Both the position numbers and the translations under genes were made by a program. From an uncultured Pelagibacteraceae bacterium (GTDB lineage Bacteria > Pseudomonadota > Alphaproteobacteria > Pelagibacterales > Pelagibacteraceae), in the NCBI GenBank assembly GCA_902571375.1, contig CACGBP010000004.1, forward strand, positions 1-64,000: a stretch of DNA of 64,000 bases. The letters run 5' to 3'. This document shows positions 58,279 through 64,000 of this stretch, piece after piece. The notes under the pieces were generated by a model. The model saw only the letters and a program-made list of their open reading frames with translations. It ran no database searches and had not been told where the DNA came from. Every line of letters begins with the position of its first letter. Within the stretch, counting starts at the first letter, position 1.

Positions 58279-58367
58279 AAATTTTTAAACGAATCAATTT
58301 AATTACTTTATTATAATTGAGTCATACTAATCAAGTTTCGAATATGTTTAATTCAATATATGGTAGT
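58279..58367. other. clpX-clpP intergenic gap
   Basis: 89 bp of AT-rich DNA between clpP and clpX. A CTTGATT and a TATAAT occur on the minus strand, but their spacing (13-14 nt) is poor, so I do not call a promoter. No ORF, stable hairpin or terminator with a T-run is evident. Confidence 0.4.
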
Positions 58368-58979
58368 TTAAGATCTTTTTTCCACTACTTCATCTATCAA
58401 GCCAAATGATTTAGCTGTTTCAGCAGTCATAAAATTATCTCGCTCAAGAGCAGATTTAATTTCTTCAACAGTTTTGCCTGTATGTTTTGAGTAAATTTCA
58501 TTCAGCCTTTTTTTTAATGAAAGGACTTCATTCGCATGAATTTCAATATCTGTTGCTTGACCTTGAAAACCAGCAGAAGGTTGGTGTACCATTATTCTTG
58601 AATTTGGAAGAGAAAATCTTTTTCCTTTTGTTCCAGCAGCAAGTAAAAATGATCCCATAGAGGCCGCTTGACCAATGCATAAAGTTGAAATATCTGGTTT
58701 GATATATTGCATTGTGTCGTAAATACCTAAACCAGCAGTTACTAAGCCACCAGGACTATTTATATAAAGATAAATTTCTTTTTTTGGATCTTCTGCTTCT
58801 AAAAACAAAAGTTGTGCAGTCACTAAAGAAGCGACATTATCATTTATTTGTCCTGTTAAAAAAATAATTCTTTCTTTCAACAATCTTGAATAAATATCGT
58901 AAGCTCTTTCTCCTTTACTTGATTGCTCAACAACCATTGGCACTAGACTGCTCATGTGTTCAGATAATTTATTTGTCAT
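58368..58979 (-). CDS. clpP: ClpP proteolytic subunit
   Basis: 203 aa serine protease. The catalytic triad is Ser107 (GQAASMGS), His132 ([10 protein letters not shown]) and Asp181 (ERDNFMTAE), at the standard spacing. The N-terminus [20 protein letters not shown] is the propeptide/loop region. It assembles into 14-mers and works with ClpX encoded just downstream. It starts 33 nt after the tig stop. Confidence 0.97.
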   Translation of the reverse strand: MTNKLSEHMSSLVPMVVEQSSKGERAYDIYSRLLKERIIFLTGQINDNVASLVTAQLLFLEAEDPKKEIYLYINSPGGLVTAGLGIYDTMQYIKPDISTLCIGQAASMGSFLLAAGTKGKRFSLPNSRIMVHQPSAGFQGQATDIEIHANEVLSLKKRLNEIYSKHTGKTVEEIKSALERDNFMTAETAKSFGLIDEVVEKRS

Positions 58980-59012
58980 AAAAGTGATTCGTACTACTTA
59001 TACAACTTGAGA

Positions 59013-60434
59013 TTACTTTTTGCTAACTTTTTTTGTTTTTTTCTTAACTGTCTTAGCTTTTGTAGATTTGGTCACTGTTTTTTTGGGACTTACTTTTTTT
59101 GTTTCGGTCTTTTTTTGTTCTTCTTTATTTGTATCTAACTCTTGCTTCTGTGAATCTTTAAGAATTTTTTCTGCCTCATCTTTTGTAATTTCCTTTTTAG
59201 AAGATTTTCCTTTTTGTTTAATAGAATTTAAAATTTTTTCTTCATAAACAGTACCTCTTAAGCTGGCTAGTGCACTTGGATTTTTTTTATAAAAATCCAT
59301 TACCATTTTTTCCTGGCCTGGCATCATTTGTATCTGCTTTTGTACTTCCATTTGAAGCTCTTGTTCTGTAACTTTTATCTGATTTTGTTCACCAAACTCG
59401 TTTAAAATTAAACCAACTTTAATTCTTTTTTTTGCTATTTCCTCAAAATTACTTTTACTTTTCTTAGCATCTTCCTCTGACATTCCTTGAGAAAGTATTT
59501 TTACCTCTTCAGCAAGTAAATTTTCAGGTATTTCAGTTACCTTAAATTTTTCAATTTCTTTTAATATTTGGTTTTTAGTTAATCTATCTAAAGAATTTTT
59601 ATATTCATCATTGATCTGTTTTGATATTAAAGTTTTAAGATCATTTAAATCTTTTGCTCCAAGATTTTTTGCAAATTGATCATCAATTTTTACTTCATCT
59701 GGATTTTTTACAGCTGATATTGAACATTTAAATTTTGCTTTTTTATTAATTAATTCTTTTTCAGGAAAATTTTCAGGTAAAACTGCCTCTACAATTTTTT
59801 CATCACCTTTTTTTGCTCCAATTAGTTGCTTATCAAACCCTTTTAAAAATAAATCTTTACCAAGTGTTAATTGAGTATTTTTTCCTTCTCCACCTTTAAA
59901 AGTTTTATCATCAATTGTTGCGTTATAATCAAAAACAATAAGATCCCCTTCTTTTGCTTTAACATTATCTGCAGCATCTTTGAAACTTGGTTGATTTTTT
60001 GCTATCTCACTAATTCTTTTGTCAGTTTCTTTTTGATCTATTTTGACTGTATATTCATCAAACTTGATATTTTCTATTGATTTTAATTCTACTTTAGGAA
60101 GTTCAGTTACAGACAATACATATTCTAAATCTTTATCTTCACCATATGTTTTAAGATCTAATTTAGGTTGACCAGCTGGTTTAATTTTATTTTCCGATAG
60201 TGCTTTCGTTGATGTTTCTTTTAAAACTTTATCTAAAACTTCTCCAAAGATTGCTTTACCAAACTGTCGTTTTAAAACTTCTCTTGGAACCTTGCCTGGT
60301 CTAAAACCCTTTAGATTAACAGTGCCTTTAATCTCCTCATATTTTTCATCCATGTAATTATTCATTGTCTTTTTATCGACAAAAACTTTTACATCTTTGT
60401 TTAAACCTTTTTTATTTTCTATTGTGACTTTCAT
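59013..60434 (-). CDS. tig: Trigger factor with long lysine-rich C-terminal tail
   Basis: 473 aa ribosome-bound chaperone. The N-terminal ribosome-binding domain has GFRPGKVPREVLKRQFG. The FKBP-type peptidyl-prolyl isomerase domain (about 150-240) has GDLIVFDYNATIDDKTFKGG. The C-terminal helical arms follow to about 405. The last 66 residues are an extra polar tail whose final 33 positions hold 16 Lys and one acidic residue. This may strengthen ribosome or nucleic-acid binding. The start lies only 10 nt after the encoded CCA of tRNA-Leu, with no Shine-Dalgarno. Confidence 0.95.
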   Translation of the reverse strand: MKVTIENKKGLNKDVKVFVDKKTMNNYMDEKYEEIKGTVNLKGFRPGKVPREVLKRQFGKAIFGEVLDKVLKETSTKALSENKIKPAGQPKLDLKTYGEDKDLEYVLSVTELPKVELKSIENIKFDEYTVKIDQKETDKRISEIAKNQPSFKDAADNVKAKEGDLIVFDYNATIDDKTFKGGEGKNTQLTLGKDLFLKGFDKQLIGAKKGDEKIVEAVLPENFPEKELINKKAKFKCSISAVKNPDEVKIDDQFAKNLGAKDLNDLKTLISKQINDEYKNSLDRLTKNQILKEIEKFKVTEIPENLLAEEVKILSQGMSEEDAKKSKSNFEEIAKKRIKVGLILNEFGEQNQIKVTEQELQMEVQKQIQMMPGQEKMVMDFYKKNPSALASLRGTVYEEKILNSIKQKGKSSKKEITKDEAEKILKDSQKQELDTNKEEQKKTETKKVSPKKTVTKSTKAKTVKKKTKKVSKK

Positions 60435-60444
60435 ACTATTTTAA

Positions 60445-60529
60445 TGGTAGGGCGAAAAGGACTCGAACCTTCACAGATTGCTCTATCGGTTCCTAAGACC
60501 GACGCGTCTACCAATTCCGCCATCGCCCC
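60445..60529 (-). tRNA. tRNA-Leu (anticodon TAG), CCA encoded
   Basis: 85 nt with a class II long variable arm. The acceptor GGGGCGA pairs with TCGCCCT (one wobble), the anticodon stem TCGGT/ACCGA frames loop CTTAGGA with anticodon TAG, and the T-arm is GGTTCGAGTCC. CCA is encoded at 60447-60445. It precedes tig by 10 nt on the same strand and appears to be the first element of the tig-clpP-clpX transcription unit. Confidence 0.95.
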
Positions 60530-60543
60530 ACAAATTATGTGGT

Positions 60544-60572
60544 CTTATATATTATTGAAACTATTTGTCCAA
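60544..60572 (-). promoter_or_regulatory. Promoter of tRNA-Leu (and tig)
   Basis: On the minus strand TTGGAC (60572-60567), a 17-nt spacer and TATAAG (60549-60544) make a near-consensus sigma-70 promoter. The start would lie about 7 nt before the mature tRNA 5' end. Because tig follows the tRNA by 10 nt, this is also the likely tig promoter. Confidence 0.65.
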
Positions 60573-60581
60573 CGACAATTG

Positions 60582-60611
60582 TTGCAAAATATATTATTTT
60601 TCCTTTATAAT
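60582..60611 (+). promoter_or_regulatory. Promoter of the DUF1289 gene, leaderless geometry
   Basis: TTGCAA (60582-60587), an 18-nt spacer and a perfect TATAAT (60606-60611) face the DUF1289 gene. Only six bases separate the -10 box from the ATG at 60618, so the A of the start codon is the expected first transcribed base. It is divergent from the tRNA-Leu promoter in the same 88-bp gap. Confidence 0.5.
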
Positions 60612-60617
60612 ATTCAC

Positions 60618-60869
60618 ATGATAATTTCACCATGTATAAGTATCTGCAAAACAGATCCTAGCACAGGATATTGCTACGGATGTGGCAGAAGTAATGAGGA
60701 AAAAAGAATTTGGAAACTTGAAGATACAACCGATGATTGGAAAAAAGAAAATATCGAAATTATAAAAAAAAGATTAACTGGTTGGCAGTTAGAAAGTTTC
60801 GAGGAGTCATATACATATAAAATTGAAAATGGTATTTCTTTATTTAAAAAAAGTTTAAAAAATGAGTAA
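60618..60869 (+). CDS. DUF1289-family small cysteine protein
   Basis: 83 aa. The family pattern SPCISICKTDPSTGYCYGCG is clear, with Cys6, Cys10, Cys19 and Cys22 likely binding metal or an iron-sulfur centre, followed by RSNEEKRIWKLEDTTDDWK. The frame is open further upstream into the tRNA-Leu gene, but that part is only an antisense reading of the tRNA; the ATG at 60618 gives the family N-terminus. Function is unknown. The 3' end overlaps the next small ORF by 8 nt. Confidence 0.85.
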   Translation: MIISPCISICKTDPSTGYCYGCGRSNEEKRIWKLEDTTDDWKKENIEIIKKRLTGWQLESFEESYTYKIENGISLFKKSLKNE

Positions 60870-61035
60870 AACTTCAATCGTTATTATAATTTATATTATT
60901 GGACTTATTTTTGGTGCCTTAGTTCTTAAAATCTGGAGTGCAGATACTAGTATTTTAAAAGGTCTTTTAGGTTTAGGCTGGACAGCACTTCTTTTAATAG
61001 GAATATTTTTTGCTGAAAAAAATGAAAAAAATTAG
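60862..61035 (+). CDS. Small two-helix membrane protein ORF, 57 aa
   Basis: ATG at 60862 within the end of the DUF1289 gene (8-nt overlap, ATGA-like coupling). Residues about 5-23 and 37-54 form two hydrophobic helices (VIIIYIIGLIFGALVLKIW and GLGWTALLLIGIFF), with a short charged tail EKNEKN. No family recognised. The overlaps on both sides and the clean helical hairpin layout support a real gene in a small operon. It is followed by the next gene with a 14-nt overlap. Confidence 0.6.
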   Translation: MSKTSIVIIIYIIGLIFGALVLKIWSADTSILKGLLGLGWTALLLIGIFFAEKNEKN

Positions 61036-61444
61036 ATATTTTATCTTTCTTCTTTTTATTATTTTACCGTTTCAAAGTTTAAAGCCTGAAATAATTATTA
61101 TGAGTGCTTGTGATGATAAACAAGATGAATATTTGAAAAATGAATACATACTTAATCTAAACGAATTAATAATGACAAGAAATTACGTTTATAAAGAAAA
61201 AACCTACCAAAAATATAGGTTAACAGACCTAAGTGTTAAAAAATCTAATACTTACGTTAGAAATATATATGAAGAGAATGGAAAAATTTTAACTCATAAA
61301 CATGGCTATCCTCAATTTTATACTCAAATTTTATTTGAAAAAGATAAAAAAGAAATCTTTATAAAAACAGTTTTGAATGATGAGGAAGGAATTTCCAAAA
61401 TTTCAACTTGTAAAAAAATAGAAAAATTTGAAAAAGAAAGTTAA
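61022..61444 (+). CDS. Hypothetical exported or membrane-anchored protein
   Basis: 140 aa from the ATG at 61022 (a TTG at 61010 would add four residues). The N-terminus KKIRYFIFLLFIILPF is a signal peptide or anchor, and no clear cleavage motif follows. The rest is polar and Lys/Glu/Tyr-rich with two Cys, one near residue 30 (MSACDDKQ) and one near the C-terminus (STCKKIEKF), which could form a disulfide. Mixed alpha/beta pattern; no family recognised. It is the third gene of the plus-strand unit starting with DUF1289. Confidence 0.65.
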   Translation: MKKIRYFIFLLFIILPFQSLKPEIIIMSACDDKQDEYLKNEYILNLNELIMTRNYVYKEKTYQKYRLTDLSVKKSNTYVRNIYEENGKILTHKHGYPQFYTQILFEKDKKEIFIKTVLNDEEGISKISTCKKIEKFEKES

Positions 61445-61566
61445 TTTTTTTTCTTACTTTTTGGCAAATTTCTTTTTATTTTTCCAAATCGATTGTTTGT
61501 AATATTACTTCTATGTCTAGCGTAAGCTTGTTTTTGCGCTTGTTTCATCGCTCTCTTTGATGACAT
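61441..61566 (-). CDS. Small basic protein ORF, 41 aa
   Basis: ATG at 61566 opens a 41-codon frame two bases after the stop of the histidine phosphatase gene. The product is strongly basic: about 15 Lys/Arg, no acidic residue, several Gln and Asn, with a start SSKRAMKQAQKQAYARHRS and a tail PKSKKKN. Such composition suggests nucleic-acid or ribosome binding. No family recognised. The tight downstream spacing supports translation; the small size keeps confidence moderate. Its stop overlaps the convergent gene by 4 nt. Confidence 0.5.
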   Translation of the reverse strand: MSSKRAMKQAQKQAYARHRSNITNNRFGKIKRNLPKSKKKN

Positions 61567-61568
61567 CT

Positions 61569-62126
61569 TTAATATTTTATTTCTATATTACCTTTTTTTT
61601 TGAATTTTATATCAGAAATTACAATTTCACCAGATCTAGGAGCATAATTTAATACTTCAGTAATCAATACATAGTGCGTAACTAAAACTAAATTCTTATT
61701 TCTATCCCATCTATCTATATATTTATTTAAATCTTCAATTTGTTTTGTTCTATTTTTAGAAAATTTTTCGCTGAAAAATGAATTAAGAAAATCTTTTGTT
61801 TCAAATCTTTTAAATGCTATTTTGGCTGTTTCTTTGCATCTACACCATTCACTTGATATAACTTTATCGATTGGAATTTGATTTTCATGAAAAAATTTTC
61901 CAATTTTCTTTGCTTGCTCTCTACCTGTCTTACTTAAATTTCTTTGAGTCGAACAATCATTTAAATCAAAATTATCTGGATCTCCTCCACCTGGTGCATA
62001 AGCATGTCTTATAAAAATTAAATTTCCACCATTTTTAAGATTTTTTAAAACCTGTGTCTCTGTATCTGCTTTAATTCCATTTGTTAAAATTAAAAATATA
62101 ATTAGAATAATATAAAATAATCTCAT
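61569..62126 (-). CDS. Exported histidine phosphatase-superfamily protein
   Basis: 185 aa with a signal peptide (about 1-20, RLFYIILIIFLILTNGIKA). The phosphoglycerate mutase-like fold shows the catalytic motif FIRHAYAPGGGDPDNF (His41), LSKTGREQAKKIG, SSEWCRCKETA and the second His in LVTHYVLI. It probably hydrolyses a phosphate ester in the periplasm; the substrate is not evident. Its start is only 2 bp from the divergent UDG start. Confidence 0.85.
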   Translation of the reverse strand: MRLFYIILIIFLILTNGIKADTETQVLKNLKNGGNLIFIRHAYAPGGGDPDNFDLNDCSTQRNLSKTGREQAKKIGKFFHENQIPIDKVISSEWCRCKETAKIAFKRFETKDFLNSFFSEKFSKNRTKQIEDLNKYIDRWDRNKNLVLVTHYVLITEVLNYAPRSGEIVISDIKFKKKGNIEIKY

Positions 62127-62128
62127 TA

Positions 62129-62809
62129 ATGAATATTAAATTTAAAAAATTAAATAAAACAATAGTAAATTGTAAAAAATGTCCTCGATTAACAAATTTT
62201 ATAAAAAAAATTTCAATTGAAAAAAGAAAACAAAATATTGATGAAAAATATTGGGGTAAGCCCGTAACTGGATTCGGTGACTTAAGTGCAAAGCTTATGA
62301 TCATAGGTTTAGCACCTGCTGCTCATGGAGGAACTAGAACAGGTAGAGCTTTTACAGGAGATAAATCTGGAGATGTTTTGTTTAAAAGTCTTCATTCAGC
62401 AAATATATCTAATCAAAACTTTTCAAAAAACATGAACGACGGTTTGAAATTAAAATCCTCATACATCACTAATATCTTAAAATGTGTACCACCCGGTGAT
62501 AAACCTATGAAGAATGAATTGTTGTCATGCTCAAATTATTTTGAAAAAGAACTTGATTATTTAAAAAATCTAAAAGTTATAGTAGCTCTTGGGAAAGTTG
62601 CTTTTGATAATTGTCTTAAAATCTATAAAAAAAGATTTAATGTCAGTAAGAAAATTACTTTTAAGCATAACAAAAAATATTTATTACCTGATGGTAGAAT
62701 ACTAATAGCGTGCTATCATCCAAGTCCTAGAAATATTAATACTAAAGTTGTAACTTCTTCAATGATTAATCAATTATTTCGTAAAGCAAAAAAAATTGCT
62801 AATTTTTAA
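62129..62809 (+). CDS. Uracil-DNA glycosylase, family 5 (UdgB) type
   Basis: 226 aa. Four Cys (15, 18, 119, 134) fit the [4Fe-4S] site of this superfamily. Motif A reads GLAPAAHGG (60-68) followed by RTGRAFTGDKSG. The family 5 motif lacks the usual catalytic Asp/Asn of UNG. Motif B is HPSPRN with His197. It removes uracil and some other deaminated bases to start base excision repair. The start is 2 bp from the divergent phosphatase gene; the 3' end overlaps the ybgC-like gene by 11 nt. Confidence 0.9.
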   Translation: MNIKFKKLNKTIVNCKKCPRLTNFIKKISIEKRKQNIDEKYWGKPVTGFGDLSAKLMIIGLAPAAHGGTRTGRAFTGDKSGDVLFKSLHSANISNQNFSKNMNDGLKLKSSYITNILKCVPPGDKPMKNELLSCSNYFEKELDYLKNLKVIVALGKVAFDNCLKIYKKRFNVSKKITFKHNKKYLLPDGRILIACYHPSPRNINTKVVTSSMINQLFRKAKKIANF

Positions 62810-63221
62810 TTGAGTCACAAAAATATGGTTTAAATTTTGAGTAAATTTCATCTGGTATTTTTACAGGCTTACCCTCTTTATTAACAAAAACCAAATGAAC
62901 TTGAGCCTCAACAACAATTTCTTTGTCTTTTGTAATAATTTGATTCATAAAAAATGAGGTTTTAGTTATTGATTTGACAAATGATCTAATTTTTAATTCA
63001 TCTTCCAAATGTGCAGGTTTTTTATACTCAATATTACACGACTTAACAATTATTAATGAATTATAATTCTCCTGTACTTTTTTATTACTAAATCCGATTG
63101 AAAATAACGCTTCAGTTCTAGCTCTTTCTAGAAATTTTAAATAATTAGCATAATATACTACTCCTCCAGAGTCAGTATCTTCATAATAAACTTTTAGATT
63201 ATGAAAGAAATTTTCATGCAT
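62799..63221 (-). CDS. ybgC: YbgC-family acyl-CoA thioesterase
   Basis: 140 aa hot-dog-fold protein. YYEDTDSGGVVYYANYLKF contains catalytic Asp17 and RARTEAL follows, the 4-hydroxybenzoyl-CoA thioesterase signature. YbgC acts on short acyl-CoAs or acyl-ACPs and often precedes the tolQRAB-pal genes, which are not in this window. A TATAAT box lies 6 nt before its ATG. Confidence 0.9.
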   Translation of the reverse strand: MHENFFHNLKVYYEDTDSGGVVYYANYLKFLERARTEALFSIGFSNKKVQENYNSLIIVKSCNIEYKKPAHLEDELKIRSFVKSITKTSFFMNQIITKDKEIVVEAQVHLVFVNKEGKPVKIPDEIYSKFKPYFCDSIKN

Positions 63222-63227
63222 ATTATC

Positions 63228-63236
63228 ATTATATCA
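63228..63236 (-). promoter_or_regulatory. Extended -10 box directly before ybgC
   Basis: On the minus strand TGA-TATAAT (63236-63228) is a perfect extended -10 element ending 6 nt before the ybgC ATG. The -35 region has only a weak match (CTGTAA at 17 nt). The A of the start codon would be the first transcribed base. Confidence 0.45.
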
Positions 63237-63278
63237 AAAAATTAATCATTTTACAGAAACTAGGATATAAGTAGATCA

Positions 63279-63419
63279 ATGAATATATTTATATTATGGT
63301 TGATATTGGTTATAGCTTGGAATTATGGGTATCCTCAAGCAAGTCCATTGGAAGATGTGATTGTCGCTATAATTCTTTCTTTATTTAGTACTATTTTAAA
63401 GAAATATTTGAAAATTTAA
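63279..63419 (+). CDS. Small membrane protein ORF, 46 aa
   Basis: ATG at 63279, 46 codons. A hydrophobic N-terminal helix (about 2-14, with two Trp) is followed by YPQASPLED and a second hydrophobic helix (about 27-39) ending in a basic KKYLKI tail. The pattern resembles a tiny helical-hairpin membrane protein. A TATAAG box lies 7 nt upstream. No family recognised. The stop abuts the stop of the convergent DUF3047 gene. Confidence 0.5.
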   Translation: MNIFILWLILVIAWNYGYPQASPLEDVIVAIILSLFSTILKKYLKI

Positions 63420-64000
63420 CTACTCCGCTGAAAAATAAATATTTTGATAATACGCTATTGCTTCCATCTTAGAATTATCAGTATCTGACATAATTGCCAA
63501 GCCATCTAATTCATTCACATCTAAATCGTGAAATTTTTTAAAATCTTCCTTAACATTGGCTTTTACCGTTATCCAAACATTCAGATTATCTTTTGTAGTT
63601 GCTAATACATTGTCTATTGATTTTTTTGTATAAGGGCTTCGCCAACTCTGGCCAACTACACTATTGCTTGAAAAAACGTAATTAATTGCTCTATTTGAAA
63701 GTGGTGTTGCTCCTGTTTTTTTTACTGCAAAAACTCTAGCAGCAAAGTCATGACCTTTTTTTGAATTCTCAATAATACCTTGCAAATCTTTTTCAATTTT
63801 CCATGTTATGTTAATAAATGGTGTCTTGTTTAAGTCAATTTTAACCTCTTTTCCAAGGCCAGAAGCAGCGTTATCAGCTACTGCTTTTAAAAAATTACCA
63901 TTTTCATTTGATCCAACTGTATAGATAGTTTTATTATCTGCTCCTCTCACCTTTCTTATCTCAAGTTCAGAAAGTTCAGTCTCTGAAAATTCAAATACTT
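63420..64000 (-). CDS. DUF3047-family protein, N-terminus beyond window
   Basis: Partial: the frame stays open to the window edge, so the 5' end is missing; a GTG at 63950 is internal. About 193 codons are visible. The pattern NKTPFINITWKIEKDL, then HDFAARVFAV, LSNRAINYVF, NVWITVKANVKEDFKKF, GLAIMSDTDNS and a final IAYYQNIYFSAE fits the DUF3047 family, proteins of unknown function usually exported. The lost part probably holds a signal peptide. Confidence 0.75.
   Translation of the reverse strand, partial: VFEFSETELSELEIRKVRGADNKTIYTVGSNENGNFLKAVADNAASGLGKEVKIDLNKTPFINITWKIEKDLQGIIENSKKGHDFAARVFAVKKTGATPLSNRAINYVFSSNSVVGQSWRSPYTKKSIDNVLATTKDNLNVWITVKANVKEDFKKFHDLDVNELDGLAIMSDTDNSKMEAIAYYQNIYFSAE

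Noticed and set aside
60444..60617. N-terminal extension of the DUF1289 frame
   Set aside because: It reads through the antisense strand of tRNA-Leu and the promoter region; the family start is at 60618.
1..64000. CRISPR array, insertion sequence, prophage, integron or other mobile element
   Set aside because: No regularly spaced repeats, transposase, integrase or phage genes were recognised; composition and gene style are uniform throughout.

Overview
The window is a dense, very AT-rich stretch of a small alphaproteobacterial chromosome. The gene set, the gene order (pyrG-kdsA-eno-ftsB-lipA; trpEGDC-lexA-gltX; the lpx/bam cluster to rpsB-dnaE-lolDC-proS; the nuo operon; tRNAs-lon-clpX-clpP-tig) and the protein style (Lys/Asn/Ile-rich, many 1-8 nt overlaps, almost no intergenic DNA) point to the SAR11 clade (Pelagibacterales, Candidatus Pelagibacter or a close relative). 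This is judged from recognised families and synteny, not from a database search. I see no insertion sequence, integrase, phage gene or CRISPR array.

Layout. 1-2614 (minus): the end-clipped NtrYX two-component system. 2641-4704 (plus): ispDF, pgpA, cinA-type amidase. 4681-11143 (minus): ratA-like, lipA, ftsB, enolase, kdsA, pyrG, secG, tpiA. 11200-16423 (plus): a PpiD-like periplasmic chaperone and the tryptophan genes trpE-G-D-C, closed by a hairpin terminator. 16512-18609 (plus): lexA behind its own SOS operator, then gltX. 18589-38964 (minus): an outer-membrane, isoprenoid and translation block (lpxB, lpxI, lpxA, lpxD, fabZ, skp, bamA, dxr, cdsA, uppS, frr, tsf, rpsB), then dnaE, lolD, lolC, proS, a DUF1467 protein and RNase J. 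38966-40240: coaX and a short birA. 40237-54095: all 14 subunits of respiratory complex I (nuoN back to nuoA). 54202-54368: tRNA-Asp and tRNA-Val. 54446-60529: a small membrane ORF, lon, clpX, clpP, tig and tRNA-Leu (protein quality control). 60618-64000: a patchwork of small genes on both strands, including a DUF1289 protein, several unannotated small ORFs, a histidine phosphatase, a family-5-type uracil-DNA glycosylase, a YbgC-type thioesterase and a clipped DUF3047 protein.

The genes are nearly all housekeeping: lipid A and outer-membrane assembly, isoprenoid and phospholipid precursors, respiration, tryptophan and lipoate synthesis, translation and proteolysis. The most interesting signals are reductions and regulatory structures rather than new gene cassettes: an NtrX without the sigma-54 contact loop; several canonical neighbours missing with clean junctions (ntrBC, pdh, moaC/moeA, comEC, gltA, rseP, pyrH, hupB); a pseudoknot-like leader before rpsB; a hairpin that could mask the lpxD start codon; -10 boxes 6-7 nt in front of start codons, suggesting leaderless mRNAs; convergent genes that overlap at their 3' ends; and a tRNA whose CCA end lies 10 nt from the tig start codon.
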